Assembly: GCA_000531095.1 (NCBI GenBank)
Contig: HG799473.1
Location: 1 to 64,000 of the forward strand
Length of the DNA: 64,000 bases
Source: Gemmata massiliana
GTDB lineage: Bacteria; Planctomycetota; Planctomycetia; Gemmatales; Gemmataceae
Direction: 5' to 3'
Shown here: positions 16,329 through 26,445 of the stretch, in pieces
Position numbering within the stretch: position 1 is the first letter of the stretch
Layout: every line of letters begins with the position of its first letter
Notes under the pieces: generated by a model
The model's database searches: none
Seen by the model: the letters and a program-made list of their open reading frames with translations, nothing else
Told to the model about the DNA's origin: nothing
Position numbers and translations under genes: made by a program

Positions 16329-18146
16329 TCAGTCGGATTTGAACTTCGCGAGCGCCGTGAGGTTCCGCACCGTAACGACCACGTAGTATTCCTCGCCCGA
16401 TTTCAGCTTGCGCGGATCGAGCGCGTAATCCGAGTAGTCGGTGACCGAGCGCTCGGTCTTCGGCAGGTGCGTGGTGTGGATCGCGAGCGGGAGGTGCACC
16501 AGCGCCCCGTTCACCTGTACCCCGTCCTTGTCGAGGACCGCGTAGCGGTACTCGTCGGAGGCGAACGACTGGTCCGCCGTTCCGGGGTGCTCGAACCGTA
16601 TGCCGATGCCCTTTTTCGTATCGGCTTGAACCCGGAGCATCGCGTCGAGGCGCGCCGGTTCGGGGGCGTCCCCGACTTCCAGTTCCAGCTTCCCGGTCGC
16701 GAGCTTGCTCAGTGCGGGGGCGATCTGCAAGCCCCCGCTCGACGAGTTGCCGAGCACCCGTTCGTACTGGAAGCCGATCTTCCCGCGCCCCACGAAGAGC
16801 GGGGGCTCCTCCGTCGCGCCCCGCCCCCGGCCGCCCACGGGCCGCAGCTCGTACCGCCACCCGGGTGCGCCCGCGCGCTTGGCACCGCCGGCCATTCGCG
16901 ATTCGAGTTCGACCTCTTCGCCCGGTTTCAAACTCACGTTCACCGGTCCGTGCATCCCCAGAACCGCGAGCCCGGCTTGCCGAAACTCCTTGCCGTCGGC
17001 CCCGATCGTGGTGGGCGGGGTTTCGTCCAGGAACTGTCGGATGTACTGGAATCTCACCGTTTCCTTGCTGGTGTTGCGGACCCGCACGAATAGGGTGATC
17101 GTTTCGCCGTAGGAATAGCTCCGCTTCCCGTCCGGGAGGATACTCAGACCGGCTTGCAGGCCACCGACCTCCGGCCCCCACGCCGTGAGCGGCTCCTTCT
17201 CCCGCTTCGGTGGCGGCGCCGTTGGGTACCCCGCCGCGGGCGGGTTCTCTCGGACCGCACCGGGGCGCTCGTCTCCGGCTGTGGCTCCCGGGTGGTTCAG
17301 GAGCGTCGCGCCGGTTGCCAGCGCGCCCAAAACCAGCGCGAGCGCGACGGCGGTTTTCAGTTTGATGGTGGTCATGGATTTCAGCACTCCGTCTGCGAGG
17401 GCCGAGACCGCACCGGGGACCGTTCCGTTGGCCCCGGCGCAAACACGTGTGACGACCAGCGTCGAAGCGGTCACCGCTTCGGGCACGCGGGCCGACGCGG
17501 TACTTTTCGCGAGCAGGGCGACGAGTGCGCCGCCCGAAAGCGCGACCCCGCGCTGGGCGAGGCGCGCGGCCAACATGCCCCGGGCGCGTGCGAGCCGGCT
17601 GGCGACCGTCCCCTCCGGCAGCCCGGTGTCTCGGGCGGCTTCTTTGCGCGTTCTCCCTTCCAGATCACAGAGAACCAAGACGCTCCGGTACGTGTCCGGC
17701 AGGCGGCTCAGTTCCTGATCGAGCACGGGCCACAAATCACCCCAGGTCTCGCGCTCGATCGCCACCGGTTCCGGACCCTCCGTTGGCGGGCGTTCGCGCC
17801 CGGTTCGCTTCGCGGCGGTGGCCCGCGCCTTCCGCGCCGTCTGGTAGGCGACTCCGTAGAGCCAGTTGGCGAGCAGCTCCGGTGCGGCGATCGCCGGTGC
17901 GCGGCGCACAAGAACGAGGAACGTGGCCTGGAACGCATCTTCGGCGTCGTGGTAGCGGCGGAGCACCCGGCGGCACACGCCCCACACCATCGGTCCGTGG
18001 CGCCGGACGAGGGCCGCGATCGCAGACTCACTGCGGTGGGCGACGAAATCTTTGAGGAGCTGCTCGTCGGGCAATTCTCCCTCGCCCCCCGCGCACGCGG
18101 TGCGCCGGAGGCGGTGGAGGATGCCGGCGAGCGGGTCGGTTGCCAT
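16329..18146 (-). CDS. ECF sigma factor with large exported C-terminal domain
   Basis: 605 residues. Residues 1-190 are an ECF sigma-70 (DAEDAFQATFLVLVRRAP in region 2; LPDTYRSVLVLCDLEG and GLPEGTVASRLARARG in region 4). A membrane helix follows near 267-285 (TAVALALVLGALATGATLL). The remaining ~300 residues are exported and beta-rich, with segments such as SYGETITLFVRVRNTSKETV and KLKSGEEYYVVVTVRN, suggesting immunoglobulin-like folds. As with the 5463-6719 gene, this is a planctomycete-type fusion of a sigma factor to an outside domain; regulation by proteolysis or stress is likely but unproven. No anti-sigma gene is near. Confidence 0.85.
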   Translation of the reverse strand: MATDPLAGILHRLRRTACAGGEGELPDEQLLKDFVAHRSESAIAALVRRHGPMVWGVCRRVLRRYHDAEDAFQATFLVLVRRAPAIAAPELLANWLYGVAYQTARKARATAAKRTGRERPPTEGPEPVAIERETWGDLWPVLDQELSRLPDTYRSVLVLCDLEGRTRKEAARDTGLPEGTVASRLARARGMLAARLAQRGVALSGGALVALLAKSTASARVPEAVTASTLVVTRVCAGANGTVPGAVSALADGVLKSMTTIKLKTAVALALVLGALATGATLLNHPGATAGDERPGAVRENPPAAGYPTAPPPKREKEPLTAWGPEVGGLQAGLSILPDGKRSYSYGETITLFVRVRNTSKETVRFQYIRQFLDETPPTTIGADGKEFRQAGLAVLGMHGPVNVSLKPGEEVELESRMAGGAKRAGAPGWRYELRPVGGRGRGATEEPPLFVGRGKIGFQYERVLGNSSSGGLQIAPALSKLATGKLELEVGDAPEPARLDAMLRVQADTKKGIGIRFEHPGTADQSFASDEYRYAVLDKDGVQVNGALVHLPLAIHTTHLPKTERSVTDYSDYALDPRKLKSGEEYYVVVTVRNLTALAKFKSD

Positions 18147-18288
18147 GCCCTTCCCTTGTGGGCTCCGAGGGGCCGTCTACCACTACCACTACTACTACCC
18201 GCACCCGGCCCGTTGATCCCGGATTCCGGAAAACGAACGGCTCTTGCGTTCTCCCGTCACGTCCCGGCAGTGGAACGGCTTTTAGGCC

Positions 18289-18380
18289 GCTAACATTTGC
18301 TAACATCCCGGGACCGCGGGCACCCGAACCTTCAATTTCGCCTGGGGAAACTCCATTTTCTCCCCGCGGCTGCTAACATC
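18289..18380. repeat. GCTAACATT double-motif repeat, copy B
   Basis: GCTAACATT at 18289-18297 and GCTAACATC at 18299-18307 (10-bp spacing), with a third GCTAACATC at 18372-18380. The inner 64 bases resemble copy A. ACATCAAGACCACTAGTGAAAATA lies about 100 bp further on, in two pieces like copy A. It sits on the 3' side of a family gene. Confidence 0.7.
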
Positions 18381-18529
18381 CGCATCAATCCCCTGGCCCT
18401 TCGCACCGACACGGGGTATTGCACGATCCACACGCGCGCAGTAGCCCGTGTCGGGCATTGTACACGAATGGCGATTGCGACATCAAGACCACTAGTGAAA
18501 ATATGGGCAATATTTTTAGACTGAAGAGA

Positions 18530-18611
18530 TTTCACCGCAGAGGGCGCGGAGAGCGCAGAGAAGAAACGCAATTGGTTTTCTCCGCGCGCTCTCGTGCCCT
18601 CTGCGGTGAAA
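18530..18611. repeat. Palindromic repeat, TTTCACCGCAGAGGGC type
   Basis: Exact 16-bp arms at 18530-18545 and 18596-18611, with further pairing inside (GCGGAGAGCGC with GCGCGCTCTC). It directly follows the 3' end of the family gene at 18623, exactly as at 6840-6932. Confidence 0.85.
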
Positions 18612-18622
18612 CCTCTTCGCGA

Positions 18623-19262
18623 CTACTCTCTGCCGAGCACGAGATCGACGACCCAGCACCCGCGCACATGGGCACCCGGCTCCCGGCAGTGCGCCAGGAG
18701 CGCTTCATCGGCGCACCCGGCGTCCTGGAGGGCGTCTGCCAGAATCGGCATCGCGGAGAAGTCCTGCGAGTCGTACATCTGCTGAGCTAGGGGCCAGGGC
18801 GGTGGAGGCGCCCCACTCGGGGAGGAAGGTGGCGGGGTGAAACGGGTTCCCGAAGATGTCGCGGACCAGAGCCGCCTGCGCAGCCCTTTCTTCCAGATCT
18901 TCCCGACTGTGATACCACGATGCGAGTTCGGACGCAAAAACCCCACAGTACGTTGCGGCGAGGCCCGCCGTGTCAAGCACAAGCGCGGCACACCCCGATG
19001 CCAATTTTGACTTCACATGACTGTCGCCGAATTGCACATCGGACGCCTTCGTCCGTGCTAAAAGCACTTCTTCTTCTGCGCACAATCCATCCGCTAGCCG
19101 TTCGGCGACCTCGACAGCATTCCGAAACCACTTGTTCTTCAACTTGGTCCAGACGCGCCTACAGCACGCGACTGCGAAAAGTCGAGCCTTTCGGTCACTC
19201 GGTGTGGTGCGGACGATTATCAGTGTCGGCTCGCCGCACGCCAGCCATTCCGCTTCGGTCAT
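18623..19262 (-). CDS. Gemmata paralog family protein, apparent frameshift
   Basis: Starts MTEAEWLACGEPTLII, has the Cys pair FAVACCRRVW, a variable middle and ALVRDIFGNPFHPATFLPEW. At a run of four Gs (18789-18792, plus strand) the frame shifts; with three Gs it would read TALALAQQMYDSQDF, MPILADALQDAG and HVRGCWVVDLVLGRE to the stop at 18623. The single-base length change in a homopolymer suggests a sequencing error. Its start overlaps the stop of the upstream gene 19259-19660 by 4 bp, so the two are a coupled operon. Function unknown. Confidence 0.75.
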
Positions 19263-19660
19263 CGAGTTCCCTCCGCGGGGAGCCAACCAAGCGCCCCGCA
19301 CTCCGAGCACAACAGCTTACCCTCTGCAAAGATCGGAGAGGTGCGACAGAAGCAATCGACCGCATCGGTAGGGCGCGTCGGAATCAGCTCCAGTAATTCC
19401 GGGTACCGCCGCGCCCCCCAAACCAGGGCCATCAGCACGTTGCTCCGATCGGTGTGAACCGTGCCCACGTCCGGCTGGTCGTACTCCTCGCCGACAACCA
19501 CGACCGCGCCATTCGGCCGCAGGTAGTAATCCGCCCACATGCTCCCGCCGATGTGGAGCGCTCGTAAGCGGGCACTGTGGGTACGCGCCGGATCGAGTTG
19601 AGCCGGGGGCAGACCAGCGATTAAACGCGAGACGATCTCTTCGGCCCGTTGCGACCACAT
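19259..19660 (-). CDS. Hypothetical protein with zinc-ribbon-like C-terminus
   Basis: 133 residues starting MWSQRAEEIVSRLIAGL. The middle is WADYYLRPNGAVVVVGEEYD, typical of a small alpha/beta protein. The end has four Cys (VDCFCRTSPIF, then LLCSECGALGW) that could bind zinc. It overlaps the family gene downstream by 4 bp (ATGA), so both are probably translated together; this is the clearest partner relation of any family member here. No signal peptide or membrane segment. I do not recognise the family. Start is the ATG at 19660. Confidence 0.6.
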   Translation of the reverse strand: MWSQRAEEIVSRLIAGLPPAQLDPARTHSARLRALHIGGSMWADYYLRPNGAVVVVGEEYDQPDVGTVHTDRSNVLMALVWGARRYPELLELIPTRPTDAVDCFCRTSPIFAEGKLLCSECGALGWLPAEGTR

Positions 19661-19678
19661 TTGCCCCTCCCGCTTCGA

Positions 19679-20103
19679 TCAGCAGTGGAAGATGAAGCAC
19701 TTCGGGAGGGCTTTTCGCAGCTTCCCCACAGCGGCGTCGGTCGCCTTTGTTTCGCACAGGGCGAGTGAGGCGAGGGCTTTGAGTTTGGCCAGTTCCTGGA
19801 GGCCGGTATCCGTTATCTCTGTGCCGGCCAGGTCGAGGCCGAAGGGGACATCGGGAGCCGGCAACTTCGGCACGATGCCGTCCTTCCATTTGGCGAACCG
19901 GAACGCGGGGATCGCGCCTGCTTCGGGCTTCTCAACAAAGATCAAGGCGCCAGACGTTTCGGTCTTCATCCACCCGACCGCGGCTCCCGCGTCCTTCCAC
20001 GCTTTGACGACGACGTCGGGCAGCGGCTTGGGTAGGTCTTTCTTGTCGTCGGCGAAGCCCACGTGCCCGTGACCAGAACCAGCGCGAACGACAACGCACG
20101 CAT
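19679..20103 (-). CDS. Exported leucine-rich-repeat-like protein, apparent frameshift
   Basis: The main frame (19679-20062) reads DVVVKAWKDAGAAVGWMK, then FGLDLAGTEITDTGLQELAKL and ETKATDAAVGKLRKALPKC, matching the GTxITDxGLxxL repeats common in planctomycete LRR proteins. A signal peptide MRALSFALVLVTGTW starts at the ATG at 20103 but in another frame; one extra base in the C runs near 20058-20067 would join it to GFADDKKDLPK. So this is probably one exported protein of about 140 residues. Role unknown; LRR proteins usually bind other proteins. Confidence 0.6.
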
Positions 20104-20388
20104 GACGAGCCCTCTTGATGTGCCTCCGGTAGCAATTCTATCAGGGTGAGTCCTTCGGACCGGGCTCTTCCACGACTCTGCTTCGCTGCGGTTGGGGCGC
20201 CTTCGACCCGCTCCGATCTCTCGCGCAGAACTGCCCGGGTCGATCCGAAACGGGCGGCCCTGTGTGGGCGAAGGGGTTCGGGCGAACGGCCGGTGTGAGC
20301 CGGCCGGTGGAAACCTCCTCCCGCTCGTCACCACGAGGTTCAGTGATCGCCCGGTGTGAGCCGGGCAGCGCGATATGAAAGCAAAAAC

Positions 20389-20552
20389 ATTTTCCGACAG
20401 GATTAACCGGATCAACCGGATAATACTGAAACACGCACCCGCTCGTTAGCACTCGCGGTTCGCCTGAAGTCTTCTTGGCGAACCGCGAGTGCTAACGAGC
20501 GGGTGGAATTACGTATTTGAATCCTGTCGATCCTGTTAATCCTGTCAAAATT
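20389..20552. repeat. Large nested palindrome (inner 28-bp perfect stem)
   Basis: Inner arms at 20437-20464 and 20477-20504 are perfect complements over 28 bp (core GGCGAACCGCGAGTGCTAAC), loop 12 bp. Outer arms also pair: TTTTCCGACAGGATTAACCG on the left and the GATCCTGTTAATCCTGTC block on the right. A decayed half copy, GGCGAACCGCGCGTGTTCAC, is at about 20593. Such sequences are dispersed repeats in planctomycetes. Confidence 0.8.
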
Positions 20553-20662
20553 CTTCTGCATTAGAGACCGGCACCGGCCGGTTACCATCCCCGGGCGAAC
20601 CGCGCGTGTTCACGAGCGGATAAAGGCCCTTACCCACTCGTTCACCCAATATGCACTGGCGT

Positions 20663-20869
20663 TCATCCCACCAGGCACTCGTCCTGCTGGCGCTGCGCCG
20701 GAACCGGACTTTCCAGCGATTCCAGGGAAGACGAGCGCGTTGCGACCGCGGTCGTTGCGACGCGGGCCGGGGACGTTTTGTAGTGCGTGACGTACAGGGT
20801 CGCCCCGACGAACGTCAGCCCGCCGACGAGGTTGCCGAGCACGGTCGGGATCTCGTTCCGTGACGTGAA
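20663..20869 (-). pseudogene. Possible formate/nitrite transporter C-terminal remnant
   Basis: The minus strand reads SRNEIPTVLGNLVGGLTFVG, then ATLYVTHYKTSPAR and a tail. The pattern NxIPxxLGNxxGG followed by a hydrophobic helix is typical of the last membrane segment of FNT-family channels. No sensible FNT sequence was found upstream in any frame (20870-21240), so only a fragment remains. The call rests on this short match. Confidence 0.4.
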
Positions 20870-21327
20870 AGGCGTCGTCGGGGCGGGGCAGCAGCAGGTA
20901 CGGGTCGTGCGAGCCCGCGTCGGAGCGTTCCACCTGTGCCTGGGGACGTTTACGGTGACCGAGGCGTGGACCCGGAACCGGGCCGAGAACGAATTGATCG
21001 AGCATCGATCCGCGATGCCCGTGGGACGATGAATCACGACGGCCGAGTCACGCAGACAAGCGCCGCGCGTGGCGCCGGGAGTTGCTGGGAAACGAAATCC
21101 GGGCCGCTCTGGGGTTGGGGCGACCGAGCCAGAATTACATGCCGCTGTAGAACGCCTGCTCAACTTGGCGGCCTGATTGTGATGATGTCACGCCAAGTGC
21201 AGCTTGGTGACAGAAGCTTCACCTTTGACGCCTCATGAACCAAGCAACGACAGCCTATTCGTGGCGCTGCCTGGAGTGGCCCCAAAACAGGCCCGAACGC
21301 ACGTCGCTTTTTACGAACGGTCGCGCA
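20870..21327. other. Intergenic, no gene recognised
   Basis: About 460 bp with open frames on both strands but none with protein-like composition or a recognisable motif. It probably contains decayed sequence of the transporter remnant next to it. Confidence 0.4.
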
Positions 21328-22116
21328 TCAACCCATCGGCGGGTGATCCTTCCCCGGAATTTGGGGTGGCGCGAGTGTCCCCTTGCTCCCGTGAACCAGG
21401 GTGACCAGGTCGGGCGCTCCCACCGGTGTCGGGAGCGCGAACAACTCCCCGAACATGTACCCGCAACGGGCGCCGTGGTACCCGTTCGTCGAGCGGATCA
21501 GGTGCTCGACGCGGGCAAACCGCGCCGCATCGAATTGCGACTCGTAAGCCTTCACCGCCGCAATTTTCAGGTCGATCGTGTCGCTGATGTCCACGACGAA
21601 CTGACTGTGCCACTGGCGCTGTTCGGCGTCGAACGGGAACGGAACGTACACGAGGTGCGGCACGCGGTACGGTGCGGTCCCGGCGAACCGGTCGTCCCAC
21701 TTGGTGAGCTGCGAGTAGAATCGGGCGGCTTCACCGATCAGCCCGCCCTGCAGGTGGTCCGGCGACGCGGCCGGGGTGCGCCCGGCCGCGATGATGATGA
21801 TCCCGGGGCGGTACCGGCGGAACTGCGTCGCGAGCGCGAACCGTGCTTCGGGGCCGTCCATCAGCACGCGGTTCGGCAACTCGACGTTGATCCGCACCGG
21901 CACGTTCAGGATGCGCCGCGCGTCCTCGGCCTCCTTTTTCCGCGTTTCGAGCGAGCCGCGCGGGGTCGGCTCCCCGCTCGTGAGGTCAAAAATGCCGACC
22001 TTGTAGCCCTGTTTCACCAGTTTCGCGAGCGTCCCCCCGCACAGGATCTCCAGGTCGTCGGGGTGCGGGGCAACGGCGATCACATCGAGCGATTCCGGCA
22101 ACGGGTCTTCGGCCAC
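21328..22116 (-). CDS. PIG-L/LmbE family deacetylase
   Basis: About 262 residues. APHPDDLEILCGGTLAKL near the start is the zinc-binding HPDD signature of GlcNAc-PI/LmbE deacetylases; later HLQGGLIGEAARFYSQL gives a likely further zinc ligand. Family members remove acetyl groups from GlcNAc conjugates, for instance in bacillithiol and mycothiol synthesis, but the substrate here is not shown by context. The GTG at 22116 (MAEDPLPESLDVIAV) puts the motif at the usual N-terminal position and has CGGAG upstream; a longer ATG start at 22188 is possible. Divergent from the PLP enzyme gene. Confidence 0.8.
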   Translation of the reverse strand: MAEDPLPESLDVIAVAPHPDDLEILCGGTLAKLVKQGYKVGIFDLTSGEPTPRGSLETRKKEAEDARRILNVPVRINVELPNRVLMDGPEARFALATQFRRYRPGIIIIAAGRTPAASPDHLQGGLIGEAARFYSQLTKWDDRFAGTAPYRVPHLVYVPFPFDAEQRQWHSQFVVDISDTIDLKIAAVKAYESQFDAARFARVEHLIRSTNGYHGARCGYMFGELFALPTPVGAPDLVTLVHGSKGTLAPPQIPGKDHPPMG

Positions 22117-22294
22117 GGTACGTTCTCCGCGAAGTAATGTGAACACGGAAGTGAGTGTAGTGAGGAATACCCGCGCGGGGCGCGCCACTTTCAGACAGGC
22201 TCATTCCGAGATACACAGTGAAGGAGAATACCTTCGAGGGCGGTCCTTCGGGTCTACGGACTCGGAGAACGTCGCGCTCAAATCGGAGAACCGC

Positions 22295-23380
22295 ATGACG
22301 CCAGCCGTCGACCTGTACCCGGAACTCGACACCCCGCTAGCCCTGATCGACCTCGACACGGTCGACCGGAACGCGGCCGCCATGCGTGCCCTCGCTCGCG
22401 AACGCGGCGTCGACGTGCGGGTCCACTTCAAGTCGCTCAAGTGCGGCGGGCTAGCTAAATACCTGATGGCCGCCGGGTTCGACACGTTTCTGTGCGCCAA
22501 GCTGAACGAAGCCGAAGTGCTGGTTGACGCTGGGGTCAAAGACGTGCTGGTGGCCAATCAAGTCGTCGGCCCGGTAAAGGCCCGGCGCCTGGCAGCACTT
22601 GCAGCGCGTGCCACCGTGTCCGTGTGCGTGGACGACGCGGAGAACGTGGACGAACTGGCTGCGGCTGCGGCGGAAGTCGGATCGACAATCGGGGTGCTGG
22701 TCGAGGTGGACGTTGGTCAGCGCCGCTGTGGGGTCGATCCCGGGGAGCCTGCTGTGGCTCTTGCTCGACACATCCTCAAGCACGCCCCGGCGCTCCGCTT
22801 CTTCGGACTACAGGGGTACGCCGGGCACATCCAGATGCTCCCCGATCTCGCAGAACGAACCGCTCAATGTCGGGCCGGGTTACAGTTGCTGGTCGACACC
22901 CGGCGCGCACTGGAAGCGGCCGGCATTCCCGTCGCGGTCGTCACGGGCGCGGGTACCGGAACCGCCGACGCCGCAGCCGGATTCTCGGGGCTAACCGAGA
23001 TCCAGCCCGGGTCGTTCGTGCTCATGGACGCGGCCTACCACGCCGCGTGCCCGACATATGGGTGCGCGCTGTCGATCCTGACAACCGTAGTGAGCCGACG
23101 CGACGAGCGCTACGTGCTGGATGCCGGGAGCAAGGCGATCTCGAAGGACTTCGGCACACCGGTCATTAAGGGTTACCCGACCGATCGAGTAATTGCGGTA
23201 AACGAGGAGCACACGATTGTGGCTCCGGGCGCTGGCGCGGTGGTGCAGGTCGGGAACCGGCGCGAGGTGCTGCCGGCTCACTGCTGTGCGACGATGAACC
23301 TGCACCGGTCGTGTGTCGCGGTGCGCGGCGGGAAGGTGGAAGCTGTTTGGGCGATCGAGGCCAGCGGACGATACGATTGA
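22295..23380 (+). CDS. PLP enzyme, D-threonine aldolase / D-serine dehydratase type
   Basis: About 361 residues. The N-terminal alanine-racemase-like barrel has the likely PLP lysine in VHFKSLKCGGLAKYL, with TPLALIDLDTVDRNAAAMR before it, and the phosphate-binding VVTGAGTGT near 226. The C-terminal domain ends with LPAHCCATMNLH, where His and Cys fit the metal site known from D-serine dehydratase and D-threonine aldolase. These enzymes cleave or dehydrate D-hydroxy amino acids. Which substrate is used cannot be told from sequence alone. The ATG at 22295 begins MTPAVDLYPELDTPLA, the usual family start. Confidence 0.8.
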   Translation: MTPAVDLYPELDTPLALIDLDTVDRNAAAMRALARERGVDVRVHFKSLKCGGLAKYLMAAGFDTFLCAKLNEAEVLVDAGVKDVLVANQVVGPVKARRLAALAARATVSVCVDDAENVDELAAAAAEVGSTIGVLVEVDVGQRRCGVDPGEPAVALARHILKHAPALRFFGLQGYAGHIQMLPDLAERTAQCRAGLQLLVDTRRALEAAGIPVAVVTGAGTGTADAAAGFSGLTEIQPGSFVLMDAAYHAACPTYGCALSILTTVVSRRDERYVLDAGSKAISKDFGTPVIKGYPTDRVIAVNEEHTIVAPGAGAVVQVGNRREVLPAHCCATMNLHRSCVAVRGGKVEAVWAIEASGRYD

Positions 23381-23459
23381 CGCCGAGGCGCATTAGAGCC
23401 TCGACTGAAAGCCCATTACTTCGTGGACAGGAGGAGAAATACTCTCCCCCGCCCGTTCG

Positions 23460-25376
<1,917 letters not shown>

Positions 25377-25469
25377 GGTTCACTCTTGGCGAAGAGTAAG
25401 GGGTGAAGCGACGAAGGAGCGAGCGGGTACACGAGAGGCCCGGCGCGGGATAGCGCGGTTCTCCGAGCG

Positions 25470-25511
25470 AGGTGAAGGGTGAACGTCTCTTCGCCCGTTC
25501 GCCCTTCACCT
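25470..25511. terminator. Hairpin between sdhC and sdhA
   Basis: AGGTGAAGGGTGAACG (25470-25485) pairs with CGTTCGCCCTTCACCT (25496-25511), 16 bp with one wobble. It lies in the 155-bp gap between sdhC and sdhA and may lower read-through or stabilise the sdhC message. Confidence 0.55.
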
Positions 25512-25531
25512 CTGCGCCCCTTCTCTTCAAA

Positions 25532-26320
25532 TCAAAGGGTCTTGTACAGCGGCGGGGCGGCGCCGGCCCAAACGCCGATCACGATCCCGAGGTTGCCCAC
25601 CAGGATGGTCAGCGCGACCGCGATCCCCAGCACGCGGATCAGCGGGGCGAACCGGCTGTTCTTCAGCCCGAGCGTCTGGAACGCGCTCTGCACGCCGTGG
25701 ATCAGGTGAACGAACAGCACGAGCTGCGCCACGATGTACAGCACGGCCAGCGCCGGCGTCGTGAACCCGGCCACGACCATGCTGTACACGTCGTGCCGCC
25801 CCTGTTTGTCCTTCAGGTCGAGGACGTTCATGACCTTCCCGGGCTCCGTTTCCACCGATTGCAGCCCCAGCACCGTGAAGTGGGCGAGGTGGAACAGGAC
25901 GAACAGCCCCACCACCACTCCGCTCCAGATCATCGTGCGGCTGGAAACGGTGGCCTGGACGCTGCCCGGGTACGAGTACCCGACCGGGCGCGCGGCCCGC
26001 GACCGCAGCTTCAACCGGATCGCGAGCGTGATGTGTAACAGGAAGATCGCGAGCAGCCCGGCACGCGCGATCCAGAGAAGGGCGCCCAGGCTGTGCGTGA
26101 GGAAGTATGCATAACTGTTGATCGCGTCCGGCCCCTGAAACACCTTCAGGTTCCCGAGCATATGGAAGACGCTGAACCCGACCAACCCCAGGCCGGTGAG
26201 TGCGACGATAACCTTCGCACCGACACTGGAATCGAAGAACGCCCACAAAAACGGGGTGGCTCGGCGGTCGGCTTTCGGGGCCGACGGCCCCTTCGGGTGG
26301 CGGACGGTAGTGGAGGACAT
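25532..26320 (-). CDS. sdhC: Succinate dehydrogenase cytochrome b subunit
   Basis: About 262 residues with five predicted membrane helices (for example VGAKVIVALTGLGLVGFSVF, ALLWIARAGLLAIFLLHITL and MIWSGVVVGLFVLFHLAHF). His residues in these helices (FHMLGNL, LHITLA, FHLAHF, LIHGVQ) fit the diheme cytochrome b558 of type B succinate:quinone reductases. It anchors SdhA/SdhB and reduces quinone. The gene is 155 bp upstream of sdhA on the same strand. The start ATG at 26320 begins MSSTTVRHPKGP; a GTG two codons earlier is possible. The N-terminal 30 residues are charged and probably cytoplasmic. Confidence 0.85.
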   Translation of the reverse strand: MSSTTVRHPKGPSAPKADRRATPFLWAFFDSSVGAKVIVALTGLGLVGFSVFHMLGNLKVFQGPDAINSYAYFLTHSLGALLWIARAGLLAIFLLHITLAIRLKLRSRAARPVGYSYPGSVQATVSSRTMIWSGVVVGLFVLFHLAHFTVLGLQSVETEPGKVMNVLDLKDKQGRHDVYSMVVAGFTTPALAVLYIVAQLVLFVHLIHGVQSAFQTLGLKNSRFAPLIRVLGIAVALTILVGNLGIVIGVWAGAAPPLYKTL

Positions 26321-26445
26321 CGGCACCTGCGTCTCGCGTGTTCGGGGACGGCTACTCCTATTCTAGCGCCGCCACCCGAACCGGCGACGTGATTTGCCGG
26401 GCGCACTGCATCCGAGCAGGTGCCCCCGCAATCACGGCCCGCACA

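Noticed and set aside
18180-18215. ACTACC-type simple repeat near the sigma factor start.
   Set aside because: Short low-complexity run, no sign of function.
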